DNA from: Pristionchus mayeri
Taxonomy: Eukaryota > Nematoda > Chromadorea > Rhabditida > Neodiplogasteridae
Reading direction: 5' to 3'
Assembly (NCBI GenBank): GCA_036245805.1
Contig: BTRK01000004.1
Location: 2,294,001-2,358,000, forward strand
DNA: 64,000 nt
Below are positions 36,101 through 49,170 of this stretch, piece after piece. Each line of letters starts with the position of its first letter. The stretch's first letter is position 1. Made by a program: the position numbers and the translations under genes. The notes below the pieces were generated by a model that saw only the letters and a program-made list of their open reading frames with translations, was not told where the DNA came from and did not search any database.

Positions 36101-39100
36101 GGCAGTCGAAGTCGTTCTTGCATGGAGGAACAACGACGCACACTTGCTCCTTCTCGGCAAACTGAAAAGTATCTTTCATTCGCTGTATCCCATGCGCTGT
36201 GTACTATGGGAACGTGGAAGACGAAGCTACTGCGGGAATTTGATAAACAAAACGCACGTAGTATCCAGTCTCGCAGATGCACTTGGGAGCAGGCTTTCCG
36301 TCCTTTCCAGGCAGGTGTACACAGAAGGAGTAAGCGCCGCAGTTGGCCTTCTCGGCCTCGGCGTCAGAACATTTGTTGTCGGGCAGACACTTTTTCGACT
36401 TGGCATCGAGGGTGAATCCGTTGGTGCAGTTGCACGCGAAACTCCTGAAAGAGGTTCAGTCTTGCTACCATTTACTTAGTTATAAATCATCAGGCAGATG
36501 GACGCACTGGTAAGTGTTGGTGCAGAGTTCCGATCCGTCGAGTGAGCAATTGTGGCTTCCGTCCTTGCACTCGTTGCGATCCTCGCATTGCTTGTCGTTT
36601 CCGGGCACATGTAGGAGTCCATCGAAGCAGTCACACTTGTATCCGACCGGAAGATCCACGCACTTGGTGGTGTTCTTATCGCAAGCGTCACGGATACCGC
36701 AGAAAACCTCCTCTGGAAAAGCACTGCATTGCGTGAATTTTCGTGATTGTGATAGAAGCGTATAGTGCAAATTGGGAAAAAGCCGATGATGCCTTTGCAA
36801 TAGGACCGAAAGCGTTACGCACTGTCGCAGACTTGGTTGTCGTCGGCCTTGTTCTTGTATCCCGGTTCGCACGTGCACTCCCAGCTGCCGGCAGTGTTCT
36901 TGCACTTGCCCTTGCCAGCGATGCACTTCTCCTGGTACGTTCCGAGCTTGCACTCGTCGTCGTCTGCAAACCATTTATGGACAGCACTAGGCTCAGGCTT
37001 AACAACCCACCCCCCCAGTATGGTAGTTGGAAGTATATGTGTAAAATTTTCGAAATGTCGTACCATCGCAGGTGTTCTTCGGCTGGTTGTACGTGTATCC
37101 AGTAGGGCAGTCGCAAGTGAATGATCCCTCAGTGTTGACACACTTTCCCTCGGTGGGACAGGGGCAGTTGGCGTAGTCCTTGCAGCGAGTACACTCGTCG
37201 ATATCTGCAGTAGCAATAGCTCATTTGTTGCTACTTCACGACAAGTTTGACTTCTCAACTCACCCTCGCACTGCCTCGTCTTGTTGTTGAACTCGAATCC
37301 CTTGGCATTGCAGGAGCAAGTTACCCAGTTGCCGTTCGCGTCCTTCTCCTTCAGGCCATGACACTGGGAATCCTTGGGGCAGTCGTTGTACTTGGTCGTA
37401 CACATGTCCGGCACTGCAAACAAATTATTGGTTTCGCAAAATTTCGTGAGTGTAGTAAGAAGATAAGAAGAGTAAGAAGAGTGTAGCACTCACGTTCGCA
37501 AACATTGCGCCCGTCTCCAACGAAGGGCTCGTTGCAGTGGCATGAGTAGAAGGGCTGCTCATTGACGCATCTAGCGAGCTTGTGACAATGGTCGATGGCC
37601 AGATTACACTCGTCGATGTCTGAATGATTGGTTAAATGAACCAGAGAACATGCTAATCTTCTACTGCTGCTTCGAAATTGTATTCACCAATGCAGTCCTT
37701 GACACCGTCTCCTTCATATCCCAGGTTGCACGTGCAGTTGTACACGCTATCAGTGACGTTTTTGAGACAATGCGCGTGCTTGTTGCACATTCCGCAGCTG
37801 TAAGAATCGAAATAAATCGATTATTCTTAGCTCTTTCAAATGAATCTCCTCGGTAGGCTACCTATCCGTCGCGTTCTGGAGGCAGTCGCGGGGTCCGTAC
37901 TGCAGCCATCCCTCCGCGCACTTGCATCGGTACGACCCGGGCAGATTCTCGCACTTGTGCACCTTCCCGCACACTTCCTTCTCGCACTCGTTCTTGTCGC
38001 GGCATTCCTCGCCCAGACGCTCGTAGCCTGTACGATATTGTGGTTTGAATAAGTCACGCAGGCCATATTTCAATCGGAAAGAACGCACCGTCGAAGCAGA
38101 GGCACTCGTAGCTGCCGAAGGTGTTGTGGCACTTGGAGTTCTCCGTGCAATTGTACGTGTTCAAGAGGCATTCGTTCTTGTCGATGCACGTCTGCAAATT
38201 GAAATTAGAACACTCCCGGTCCTGATTTTCTAGCGTATACACTTTCTGTATAATAACTTACTCCATTGTCCGCAGGCAGGAACTCGTCTTTGCATATGCA
38301 CTTTCCGGTGCGCCAGTCGCAATGCTGAGTGGTGGTATTGCACGGGTTCGGTTCGCACTTGTCGTCGCGCACGCACCTATGTTCTCTGTTTTGTACCTGC
38401 CAGAAAAGCGGCGGAAAAATGAAGAAAATCGCACTTGTCGCCCTGCAGCTTGTAGAACTCGGGGCAGACGCATTCGTAGCTGCCGATGACGTTCTTGCAC
38501 ACGAAGGTCTCCTTGCACGAGTACTCCATCCTCTTGCACTCATAGATATCTGCACCGGGTTAATGTATTCTCCGAATGGCTCAATGTGATCTAGGGTTTC
38601 ATCAACTCACCGACGCAGTCGAAGGGTAGAGAGGTATTTCGCTCGTATCCGGGCTCGCACTTGCACAAGCAGGTTTGTCCAGACTCGGCGTACTCGTTGG
38701 CTCCACTGCACGGCGTCTTGCCCTCCTTTGCTTCCTTCTCAGCGCAAGGGTCGATCGCTGGAATGAGTTATGTAAGAAATATGGAGAGCAAATGGCAGTT
38801 GCCCTGAATGGTTTACATTAGAGTTCGTGATGCGGGCCGCCGTCTCTTCATTTCACACACTCTCTCGACCGGTCGATCGGCGAGAGAGTGCACAGAATGA
38901 AGAGAGCGTGCTATCGTATCTCTAGTTTGCATACCCTCGCAGAGCGGGTCGGATGGTCGTCCGGTGCCCTTGTATCCCTCCTTGCAAACGCAGTGCTGCT
39001 TGTCCTTCTCGACCTTCTCGCACTTGGCGTTAGGATCCCCACGACAGTAGCCCTCACGCGAGCAGCCGGGGTCGACTGAGGTGGAATTAATGATATCGGG

Positions 39101-42100
39101 ACTCACTTTGAAGAAACACAGCGTTAGGGGCAATGCAAAATAGAAGGAAAGTGGATACCGCAAGATGATCGGTCACTTACTAAGGCAATCGTTCTTGACG
39201 TGTATCTGGCCGCGCGGGCACCAGCATGCATACGATCCGATGGTGTTCGTGCAGTTGGCCAGAGATGGGCACGGCTTGTCCAAGCACTCGTCAACGTCTG
39301 ATAAGGAGTTTACATAGCGCGCGAAGCCAGAATGTGTCAAATTATAAAACTCACCGATGCATTTCTTGGTATTCTCGTCAGGCTTGAAGCCCGGGTCGCA
39401 GATGCATTTGGCCTTTGATCCCTGACGGAAGCACATCTGCTTGTCCTTGTCGTCGCACACCTCGGAGCGACACGAGAACTCCTTGCCCTGCAATGAAAGA
39501 CTTCGTACTGTGTAGATATTCTCAATAGTTTTACATTATATCAGGCTGAGTAATAAGTTTTGTCCGATTTCGGCTAATAATCATTCTGACCTCTCACATC
39601 GTTCATTGTAATCCAATCAGCTTATGCTTTTCCATGATATATAGGGGCGTTTATACTCTCTTTAGCGCACGCTACCATAGATGTGTCTGACCAATGAAAC
39701 GGATTCAGTCATGTCCTAAACTTAATGTGGTTGACCAACACTCTGACTTTTTGAAGGATCAGTATTTCATTGCGAATAGAGATAGCGCCCAATCTTTGCC
39801 ACATTAATGAAGTATGATTGACATATATCGCGCTGGTGATGTTGATACTGATCAGCCTCGAGAGGCCTATTAACGATGAGTGCTTAATAAGAGTTTGAGT
39901 TGTCATCAGGCTTGTCAAGATACGATTATGGCGTACTGTATCTATACCGATGGGTCTTGTGATTTCAATTATTCATGCATGTGAACTACAATTCTAGTAC
40001 ACGCCATAATTTTCTTTAGGAGGGTATGCGGCACTTCATCAATGAACAGTGCTCTTCAGATAATAAGTGTCCAATTTTGAACATGGAAATTCCACTGTCT
40101 GACATTGATGTGATAGTGCAGTGGCTTGAAGAGCAGTTATTTCGTGATCAAACTAATGAACAATCCTTGCCCTATCGGTCACTAATAAGGAAGCTCTTGG
40201 AGATCGGTACTTTTTGTGGGGTAGGTTTTACCTGAAAACCCTCAATATCAGATTTTTCAACATTTCAATCGAAACATAGTTGGTGAACCAACATCACTTT
40301 TTTTAGATGAAAAAGCCAAATGGTCTCTTAACTATCGACATAATTGAGAATCCTGTAGGCATTAATAACAGCGCCCCTAGGTAGGTGCCAGTCCAGTCAA
40401 TCTGCGAAACAGGGAATTTCTTCGAGATGATTCTTATTTTCAATGGTGTGTCGGATTCAGTGGCCTGTACGAAGGCAATAACGAATCCAGCTACTCTCAC
40501 TTTTTGCTACTAGGTAGAACAAGTCTTAGGCTTCTTAGTACACTTTGTGAGCTTAGACCTAAAATTGTATCTTTGAAGTATCGCAACATTAAAGACAATT
40601 TTAACTTTTGTAAAAAATTAAAGTTGAATTGACCTTCATTTCTCCCATAGTAGGCAACGTTGCCCCATCCCAACCATAATGTTCTAAAGATCAAACATGT
40701 CCATATATATTGGCATGAGGACAACGTGTGGCGATTTGAAACAAACAAACCATATAAGCTCAAAGTGGGGGTACTAAATCGGACAAAACTTATTACTCAG
40801 CCTAATAAATATCGAAATTGATTGCTCACTTCACATCTGCATGGGTTCTCATCCACGCAGTTCTTCTTCTCGTCGAGCATCTTTCCAGAGGGGCAGTTGC
40901 ACTTTGCCTCTTCCGTTTTAGGATCGGGGAAGCACATGACTCCCTCGGCGCAGCCTCCGTTATTAGTTAGACACGGGTTCGCGATGCACTTGCCATTGCC
41001 AGCTGGCACGAATTTGTCCTTCAATTAGATCAATGCTTGGGCTGCATCTGCGATAAGAACGAAATTTGAAGTGGATATACCTTGCAGATGCATGTGGGGG
41101 CTTTGTTGTAGAGGATGCACTTCTGCGTCGCGGCGTCGCACGGGAACTTGGTGCACAGGTCGATCTCTGCGAGATGGGAATGCAATGTCAATGTTCGAGC
41201 GATTTTTGGAAAAAAGTATTAGTTGTAATTATCAGAAAATCGTACTGGTGCAGTTGCCAGGCGCGTACGGGTTGCCCTCGTGTCCATCCTTGCAGACGCA
41301 CTTGAACTTGCCGGGCTGCTCGAAGCACTGCGTGTTGGCACCGCATGCCCTCGACGGCTTGCCATTGGGCAGGATGATTCCCTAGAATTGATTCGTGATT
41401 TAGGAACTATTTCGGTATAGCCATGTTCGCAGTCCAGATTACCTCGCGGCACTCCGGAATGTCCACACAGCCACAGGTCTTCGGCTCGCCCGAGCACTCT
41501 TCGGCTTTCCTAAATATTTTGTTGATGTTCTGAAGGCGCAATGAGAGACGTACGTGAATCCGGTGCTGCACGTGCAGTTGTAATCTCCTTCCGTGTTCTC
41601 ACACACATTGCCCAGTCCAGATGGGCAAGGATTGCCCAGGCACTCGTTCTCGTCGATGCACGAGTTGTTGAGCGCCTTCACGTAGCCCTTGGCGCACTCG
41701 CAGTAGTAGCTGCCCGGCGTGTTGACGCACTTCAAGTTAATGATTAGCACCGCGTTTTCCCTATCACCAACCTTCAGCTTGACGTCCTTTGCGCAGTTGT
41801 TGAGCGTAGCGGACAAGCACTCGTTAATGTCTGAACACATCGTAGATAAGGAAGAATCAGTACATCATCACCGTACCATTGCACTTTCCATCAGGTCCGT
41901 ACTCGAATCCAGCCTTGCAGGTGCAGTTGAACGATCCAGGGAGGTTGACGCAGTCTTGCGTCTCGCGATCGCAGTTGTCCGTGCCCATGTCACACTCGTC
42001 GTCGTCTGGAAAACCATGATAGTTTCTCAGCCATCTAGATACTAACTGTATTTCACCGGAAATGCGCACTCACCGAAGCACTCCTTTCCTCCCGGGCCGT

Positions 42101-45100
42101 AGAAGCCTTCCTTGCACTTGCACTTGAAGGATCCGGGCGAGTTGATGCAGCGGGCGTCCTTGTGGCAGTCGTCCAGTTGGAGCGTGCACTCGTCGATGTC
42201 GGAGCAGGGCTGGGGCTGAAATGATTATGAATCATAGTTTCTGATTAAGATTCATTGCTTCGAGATGATATTCAGTGATGAGGCAAGTATGTATTCGGAA
42301 GCTTACAGGGCAAGCCCTCTTATTGGGGCAGGTGCCTCGGGTCTGGTTGCGCTGGTATCCGCGCTTGCATGCACACTCGTAGAAGGGATCAGTGTCGCGG
42401 CACACCGTGTTCTGAAGAGATTATTTCGTAATATGCAATGAGCGATGCGCACGATAATCTAGTAATTAGCGCTTACATTGTAAATGGTGCAGTTGTCAAG
42501 TTTCAGGCCGCAGAACTTGATGGATTCGCACACGGGCTCGCTCAATTTCGTCTCCTTATCCTGAGAGCTCATAATTGCACTTTGAAGCCGGGATTAACTC
42601 TTACCGTATTGGTGTTTGTGTATCCATCATCGCACTCGCACTTGTACGATCCGACCAGATTAACGCACTTTGAGTTGGTGGGGCATTTGACCGTCTTGTT
42701 CGTGCACTCGTTGATGTCTGAAGGATATTACTGACATCACCATGTATGTTTCGGTTCAGTATTAGAAAAAACTAAAATCATATGATTCAAAGTAAAAGTC
42801 GTGAGCATACCAAGGCACTCTCCGAGGTGGTCATCCATGACGAATCCACTGGGGCAGTAGCACTCTCCCACTCCTGCACCAGTGTCACGACACATTGCAC
42901 GAGGAGGACAGGTGTACTTCTCGCACCAAGACTCGGCTGAATCAATCATTGATGTTTTTTGCACTAGGAAAATTACAAAAATGAATGCAAGTTTGCCTCA
43001 CGTTTGCATCCCTTTCTAGCCTTGATCTTCTCGATCGTCAGTGGCTCCTCGACATTGACCCAGTCGTAGTTTCTCTCGCACACGCATCGCGAGTTCATGC
43101 ACACAGAGTGCGGCGGGCACGGGAATTTCGGCTTCGGGTTCTTCTCCGAGTCACAGTAGCCGGGCGTAATGCATTGCGTGTCGTTGAAGTTGATCGATCC
43201 CGTCTGGCACTTGCACCTAACAGTAGTACTTCCTTAGCAAAGCGAATTAATCAAAACCAAAATTAAACACCTCAGTGCAACCTACTTGTAGAAGGGATCT
43301 TCGTTGGTATTCTGACAGATGCACATGCAGTCCAGGTTCTTGAGCGTCTTGCACACATCGACTCCTGAAATGAACCAAATTGTGCCTTTGAGCACCAACC
43401 GATTGATGTGATTTCAGCAACGAAAACAAGAAGGGGCTTACGTTTGCAGAATGGTCTCATGGGATGCGAATCCTGCTCGGGTTCGTAGTTAGGGTCGCAC
43501 TTGCATTCGTAGGATCCGGGCAGATCCTTGCAGCTCGAGTTGGGATTGCACTTGTGCGGCTTAGTCGTCGAGGTGCACTCATTGATGTCTGGAATTTATA
43601 GTTCGAGAAATGATACCACGGTATCTTCATTATGCGCACTCTCTCCCCGTGCAACCGGTCGAAAGAGTGTGTGAAATGAAGAGACGGTGACCCGAATTAC
43701 GAACTCTACTGGAATTGGGTATCCTTCTGAGCATTGTCAACCTCTTTCTCTCAGAAAGCACAGTTGAATCACTCACTGTAGCAAGTAGTGTTCGACTTCT
43801 CGATGTTCTTCTCGTATCCGTGCTTGCAGTCGCAAGTGAAGGATCCCAGAGTGTTATTGCACTTCGTTGAGAGCACATCACAGTTGTCCAAACGCTCCGT
43901 GCACTCGTCTTTGTCTGAGAGTTCATGTGTTAAACTTGCTTTTTTAAACTTAAACTTTAAACTTAACTTTAAACTTAAACTTGTTAAACTTGAATTGGGA
44001 AGGTAGCCTAACCTGCACACTCTCCGAGTCTGTTCCTTCTGAATCCGGGCTTGCAGCGGCACGTGAACGATCCCAGCTGGTCAATGCACATGGATCCAGG
44101 GTCGGGGCAGGCATTCGAGCCAGCGGTCGCGTTGAGTCCCTCCGTGCACTCGTTGATATCTGAAATTAACTTTCCTCATATATTCGTTTTGTATTTCAAA
44201 CGCACTCTTGCAGATGGGTTTTCCCTTGTCGTCTCTGCCGGTCTCCTTGAAGCCAGGCTGGCAGATGCACTCGTAGCTTCCGATCTGGAACGGATGATTA
44301 GTGCTAATGTTGAAGAAAATTTTTTTAATTGTTCCCTGCACGTCATGCTATCTTTCCAATCCCTTTCTCGGTAAGATCGAGAACAATCTCACTTATGTGA
44401 TGTGTCCACTACTATTGTGTTAGAATATGAGTGTTGCTCACCGTGTTGTTGCAGTAGGAGAAGTCGTTGCAGGTGAAGTTGCCCCTGTCGCATTCGTTGT
44501 CGTCCACGCAATCCCTCACGCCGGGAATCTCGCGGAATCCAGGCGCGCATGGACACTGCAAATTCGTACTGCACTACTCCAAAACTACTCCAAAATTCCA
44601 AAACACCAAACCTGTACTCTAAGCACTGACACACTCTCGGAAATTCTCAAAATATTTGTCATTTCAGGCAATTCTATGTTTCTGTCCTGAGGAGCCTCAA
44701 TCACTTACCTTGAATGAACCGTGGGTGTTGTGGCACTCGCGGTGCTGTCCATCGCACGGATTCTTCTCGCATTCGTTCACATCTGAATATGAGTTGAACC
44801 AATTTGTTGTTGTTCAATGAGCAATTGTCTGACTCTCTTCAATTTTCACACTCTCTCATCTCTCTGACCGGCGAGAGAGCGTGCAAACTGAAGAGAGTCA
44901 GACCATTACTTTGTTCAATCGTACAATGAACTGAATACCTTTGCAAGTGCCGATGGTGCCCTCTCCAGTGAATCCCTTCTGGACCTCGCACTTGAAGTAG
45001 GCCTTGTCGACGTGGTCAACCAGGTTGATGCAGACGGCGCAAGTCTTGTCACAGTTGTGCTGCTCCGGTGGCAGGCACTCGTTGTTGTCTGAACAGTTCG

Positions 45101-48100
45101 AAATATTAGATAGTCGTCTCTTCAGTTCGCATACTCTCTCGACCGGGAGTGCACAGAATGAAGAATGTGTGGTATCGTTTCTCGAACTCCACTGCACCTT
45201 ACGAAACAGTTATGCCAAACAAATGAGCAAAGTGATCATGAGCTCTCTCTCTGAGATATTTCATTTCAGGGCAGGATGGTTTCAGGGAATGCATCATTTG
45301 TATGTGCATTGTAGCTTGAGTACCTTACCTTGGCATCGCCCGTTGGTCGACGTCGTGTATCCCTTCTTGCATACGCAGCTCTTGAGCGCGCCCGACTTGT
45401 CGCCTGGCACGGGCTTGCACTCCTCCGTGTTAGGATCGCACACAGTGCAGTTGTTCACGACGTTCGAGTTCTGATCTGAACAATGAAATTTCGATTTCAG
45501 CCAAAAGACTATTCCGTAGTATTTCCTTAAAGGCGCTTAATCCGTCGGAGATAGAGAATGACTTACCGAAGCAGGGCGCCTTGTCATTGTCCTGGTCAGC
45601 CAGCTGTCGCACGTGTCCCTCACGACACACGCACGTATACTTGTCCCTCGGCTCCTTCTTGTCAGCAACGCATTCGGTGTTGGAGATGAAGGTGCAGGGA
45701 CGCTTGCGGTCGCAGATGTTGATGGCTGAAACGTGGAACTGCTAATTGGAGTAAAGAAAGGGTAATGCTACAAGAAAAAATCGAAAATGGCTCACCCTCG
45801 CACACTTTTCCGTCTCCCTCGTATCCCTCCTTGCAGGTGCAGTTGAATCCGCATCCATCGGGCATGTCCGTGCAGAGGGCTCTATCGACAGGTCCGCAGT
45901 TGTTCTTGCCGGCCTTGTCGCAGAAGGTGTTCGGGGCGCAAGAGCGAGCGTCCATGCGGTGGTGGCACTAAAACATTGATTTTGAGCAATTTTCCATAAA
46001 GCACTGAGCAATAATTTTGGACATTTTAGCTCCGATTGTGATTGTACACGATAAGGTATTCAGAAGGTTGCTTACCTTCTTGCACTCGCAGGTGTAGGCA
46101 TCCTTGGCGGCGATCAGCTTGCACTCGGTGCTTTTCTGGTCGCAATCCTTGCAGAAGTACTCCGGATCGGGTACGCAATGGCCGTTTTCCTTCTTGAACC
46201 CGATGAGGCAGATGCATTCGTAGGATCCCTCGGTATTGGAGCAGTTGGAGAAACCGCCGCAGATGCCGGGTACGAGACACTCGTTGATGTCCTTGCATTT
46301 ACTGCAATTACCCATTACTTAATTATAATTAACGCGTTTACGCACATTTCGAGCATCGAATCAGTCTCTATCGAACTACAGAATCTAGCGAGTTTGAACA
46401 AAACCAAGACAATTTAACCACTTGAGCTTGCGCAGAATGCACCACTCACTTGTCGTTGTCCTTCTTGTATCCGTCTTCACAGATGCATCGGTACTCTCCC
46501 GGGTGGTTCTCGCACTTGGCGTTGAGTCCGCAGATGCCGGGCGTCTCCGCGCACTCGTCGTTGTCTGAGATACACGGTTTTCGAAAGAACAAATATTTCA
46601 TAATTCAACGTCAAACGTTCTCACTAGAGTTCGAGAAACGGTACCACGCTCTATTCATTCTGTGCGCTTTCTAAGCAGGTCGATTGGCGAGAGAGTGCAT
46701 AGAATGAAGAGAGCGTGGTATCGTTTCTCGAACTCTAGTTCTCACCGATGCAGGGCGAGCACTTCGTTCCAGCGCTCGGATCTCTCGTCCATCCTTTCTG
46801 GCACTCGCAATCGTACCTGGAAATGCCAGATTTTTTAAGTTTTTTTCCCGCCCGCACAATTAAAAGTCGCGCTTACTTCTTTCCGTTGTCGAACAGTGGC
46901 TCCTTGTTGATGCAAGTAGCGCGCGAGTCGCACATGTGTGTTTGGCCTGCGCACTCGTCGATGTCTGGAACAGGCCATGATTATTGATAGACTCACACGA
47001 TCCATTCATGGTTTTTAAAGATGTCTGCAACTATACAGTACAGCAGAAGGTAGTTCTCACCGAAGCACGATCGACCGTTTCCGTCGTACCCAAGAGCGGG
47101 GTCGCAAGGTGCGCACGAGTAGAAAGTCATCTGGAAAGGTCCATCTATTTTTACAGTAACAATCTTAATTGCTTGCTCCGTCTCTCTAGTTGCCCATACA
47201 ACACTGCACTATGGCACGCATCGCCTACCCTATCTTGTTTCGAGTTGAGACACTTGGAGGCGATGTGGCAGTTGTGCTTGCACGTCTTGCAGTTAGAGGT
47301 CGTGGCTGAAATTTACATGTTTACTGATGGATTCCTTCTCCATTAGAGTTCGAGAAACGAGCCGTCGCATCTTCATTTCAGTCAGTCTCTACACCGATCG
47401 GCTAGTGAGATAGCGCATAGAATAAAGATACAATGGTATCGTTTCTCGAACTCTATTCTCCATGTATACATGTTCAAACGAACTCAGTTTAACAGTATGC
47501 CGATTCTAATTAAATGCTCAATTCATTTTAGCAAACTCACGCGAGCAGGATCCTTTCTCGTTCTTGGTGCTGCCGAAGGGGCAGTTGCAGAACGGTTTGC
47601 CCGTCTGATCCGTGTTGCACTCCAATCCCAATTTGCAATTCGCCGCTGCTTTCTGCTCTTGCGAGCAACTGCCGTCTAAATAATAAAACTTAAATAATAA
47701 AAAAAATAATAAAACAATTATCAGCGTTGTGTTTCATGAAAAGTTCTTAGAGCAAAGATCGGAAGATCTGGTTCATGATGGTAAGCCACTAACAGCAGTC
47801 GAAACCGTCTCCTCTCGATTTTCTGTCACATCCGCACTCGGCGCCTGTGAATCGATCAGTCGACAGCTCCGCGTCCTGAATTTGGAGATTAGTTTTGTAG
47901 ACTGCATCATGAATTTGCATTTTTCCAAGAAGAAAAATAACTAAATTGCAAATACATAGGGATGGAAGAGAGAGAGTAAGGAAGCGATATCGTTCTTATT
48001 TATCCAACCTAGGTCGTCAAAATATTGCGTTACCTTGAGCTCTCCAAAGTTCTTGTCGCAGAGGTCTGCGCTCTTGGTGATGTTGGCGAATATCTTCCAG

Positions 48101-48283
48101 CATGGGTCTTTGACCGGGAACTGGGCCTGCAAGTGGGATTTGTGGGAAATGACACGAAAACACAATGAAGGAATCTAGGGGAACTAGTTTGCGGAATTCG
48201 TACCACAGAGCCGCACTGGTCGCCGATTCCGGGGCTGGGCTTGGTGGGGCCAACTGTTGCGGGCTCCTCGGTGACTACGGGCA
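32190..48283 (-). CDS. Giant secreted multi-EGF extracellular matrix protein (fibrillin-like), 5' end unresolved
   Basis: About 65 minus-strand exons, separated mostly by short introns, encode roughly 2600-2800 residues. After a Thr/Pro-rich start and Cys-containing modules near the N terminus (47060-48283), about 45 EGF-like repeats follow down to about 33000. Around 29 carry the calcium-binding entry DxDEC or DxNEC, with later NTxGSF/Y-type and CxCxxGY marks, as in fibrillins. A unique C-terminal part without EGF repeats ends VNYYNM, with no transmembrane segment, so the product is probably secreted into matrix or apical coat. In the C. elegans proteome FBN-1, MUA-3 and MUP-4 are the natural comparators; lack of a membrane anchor argues against MUA-3/MUP-4. 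The first readable exon is 48283-48159 or so; the exon with ATG and signal peptide was not identified. Introns carry at least six MITEs and a 1.26-kb mariner-type insertion. An orthology claim needs alignment. Confidence 0.88.
38819..38924. mobile_element. hAT-like MITE family C, copy in EGF intron
   Basis: 106-bp foldback, TAGAGTTCG at the left and a decayed complement at the right. Flanked by 8-bp repeats GTTTACAT and GTTTGCAT (one mismatch). Confidence 0.88.
39541..40805. mobile_element. Mariner-type element in EGF intron, 1265 bp
   Basis: Terminal inverted repeats of about 28 bp (reading inward AGGCTGAGTAATAAGTTTTG at both ends) are flanked by TA on each side (39539-39540 and 40806-40807). 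Length, repeat size and TA duplication match mariner elements. Short frames occur on both strands but all are broken, and I cannot identify the catalytic triad or helix-turn-helix with confidence. The element is therefore a dead or non-autonomous copy, sitting between EGF exons ending near 39490 and starting near 40826. Confidence 0.85.
43597..43708. mobile_element. hAT-like MITE family C, copy in EGF intron
   Basis: 112-bp foldback with TATAGTTCG and CGAACTCTA ends, and a perfect 8-bp target duplication CTGGAATT on both sides. Confidence 0.9.
44819..44911. mobile_element. MITE family A, copy 3, in EGF intron
   Basis: 93-bp foldback, same length as the copy at 31263, flanked by TGTTCAAT repeats (44811-44818 and 44912-44919). 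Confidence 0.88.
45093..45191. mobile_element. Degenerate hAT-like MITE family C copy in EGF intron
   Basis: The right arm (GAATGAAGA then GGTATCGTTTCTCGAACTC) matches family C. The left arm is shortened and diverged. Ends are approximate and no clear target duplication remains. Confidence 0.65.
46625..46737. mobile_element. hAT-like MITE family C, copy in EGF intron
   Basis: 113-bp foldback from TAGAGTTCGAGAAACG to its complement, with perfect 8-bp repeats GTTCTCAC at 46617-46624 and 46738-46745. Confidence 0.93.
47344..47455. mobile_element. hAT-like MITE family C, copy in EGF intron
   Basis: 112-bp foldback with TAGAGTTCGAGAAACG and its complement, and perfect 8-bp repeats TTCTCCAT at 47336-47343 and 47456-47463. 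Confidence 0.93.
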
Positions 48284-49170
48284 CTGAACGAGATGCTCAT
48301 TAGTAAGTGACCTAGGAAGACCAGGGACCCCGGGCCGATCGAGGGACGGGCACAACTGTGTGCCTGGGAAGACAGAGGACATGAACAAGAGGACAGTTTG
48401 GGTCTCCTCCTCAGCGGTCCTTTCGCATTGAGTCCTGGAGTACGGTATGCATGTCGAAAGTGAATCTGAAAGAGAGGAGGATTGAGGATGTGCTCTCTCT
48501 GGCCATGCTTCTCCTTATATTCGATCACGATGGGAGGTCATAAAGCGGAAAAACACGCAGAGAAAGCCGGGAAACGACCATTTCGAGCATCGTTTCGACA
48601 CCGATTTCGCTTTCCTGATTCGAAAGCCGCTAGTGGAGTTTACGATATTCTCCCTTCCTCCGGATTAGCAAAATAACAGAGTTCAAAGACCACTAATTTG
48701 TCGATTGTTAGTTTTTATCAGAAACTATAGATTGACAGAATGCCCTGGTGGGCGATGCACTGCACACACATATTTTTCTAGAATAGCATACAGATTTCGT
48801 AACGCATCCTTTTGTATAAATCTTGATTAGTTTTAGAGGAAATTCATTTTCACAAAAATTCCCACTTAATATTTTTATTCGATCAGATCAAACATTGAGT
48901 TGACAAAAATTTTCAGAAATGAATACGACTTTGCCTTGTAACACGAGCTAAGTGTATTCACATCTTCTAATTGGGTAAATATTTTCAATTTATCGATTTA
49001 TTTAGCTGAACATAGCGCTTTGTTGAAGTAATCAGTCCTTATATAATTTAAAAAGTTGCATTAGGGAATCTCCCAAACAGATAGCATATCGCCCGCGTTT
49101 GTCTCTCCTTCTCCTCCTTCGTTTTAGTGTACGTGATAAAGGGCGTCGCCGGATGCTCTCTCTCCTCTCT
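48284..49170. other. 5' region of the EGF gene, first exon not identified
   Basis: The start codon and signal peptide of the EGF gene should lie here or upstream. A minus-strand ATG frame near 48580 (MLEMVVSRLSL) ends at a GT in the right phase to join the exon starting at 48283, but it is a poor signal peptide. No convincing alternative is visible. The rest is AT-rich without other features. Confidence 0.4.

Noticed and set aside
33122..37489. Plus-strand frames of 70-160 residues opposite the EGF exons
   Set aside because: The cysteine-rich minus-strand frames keep EGF spacing and splice phase. The plus-strand frames are their shadows and lack any motif.
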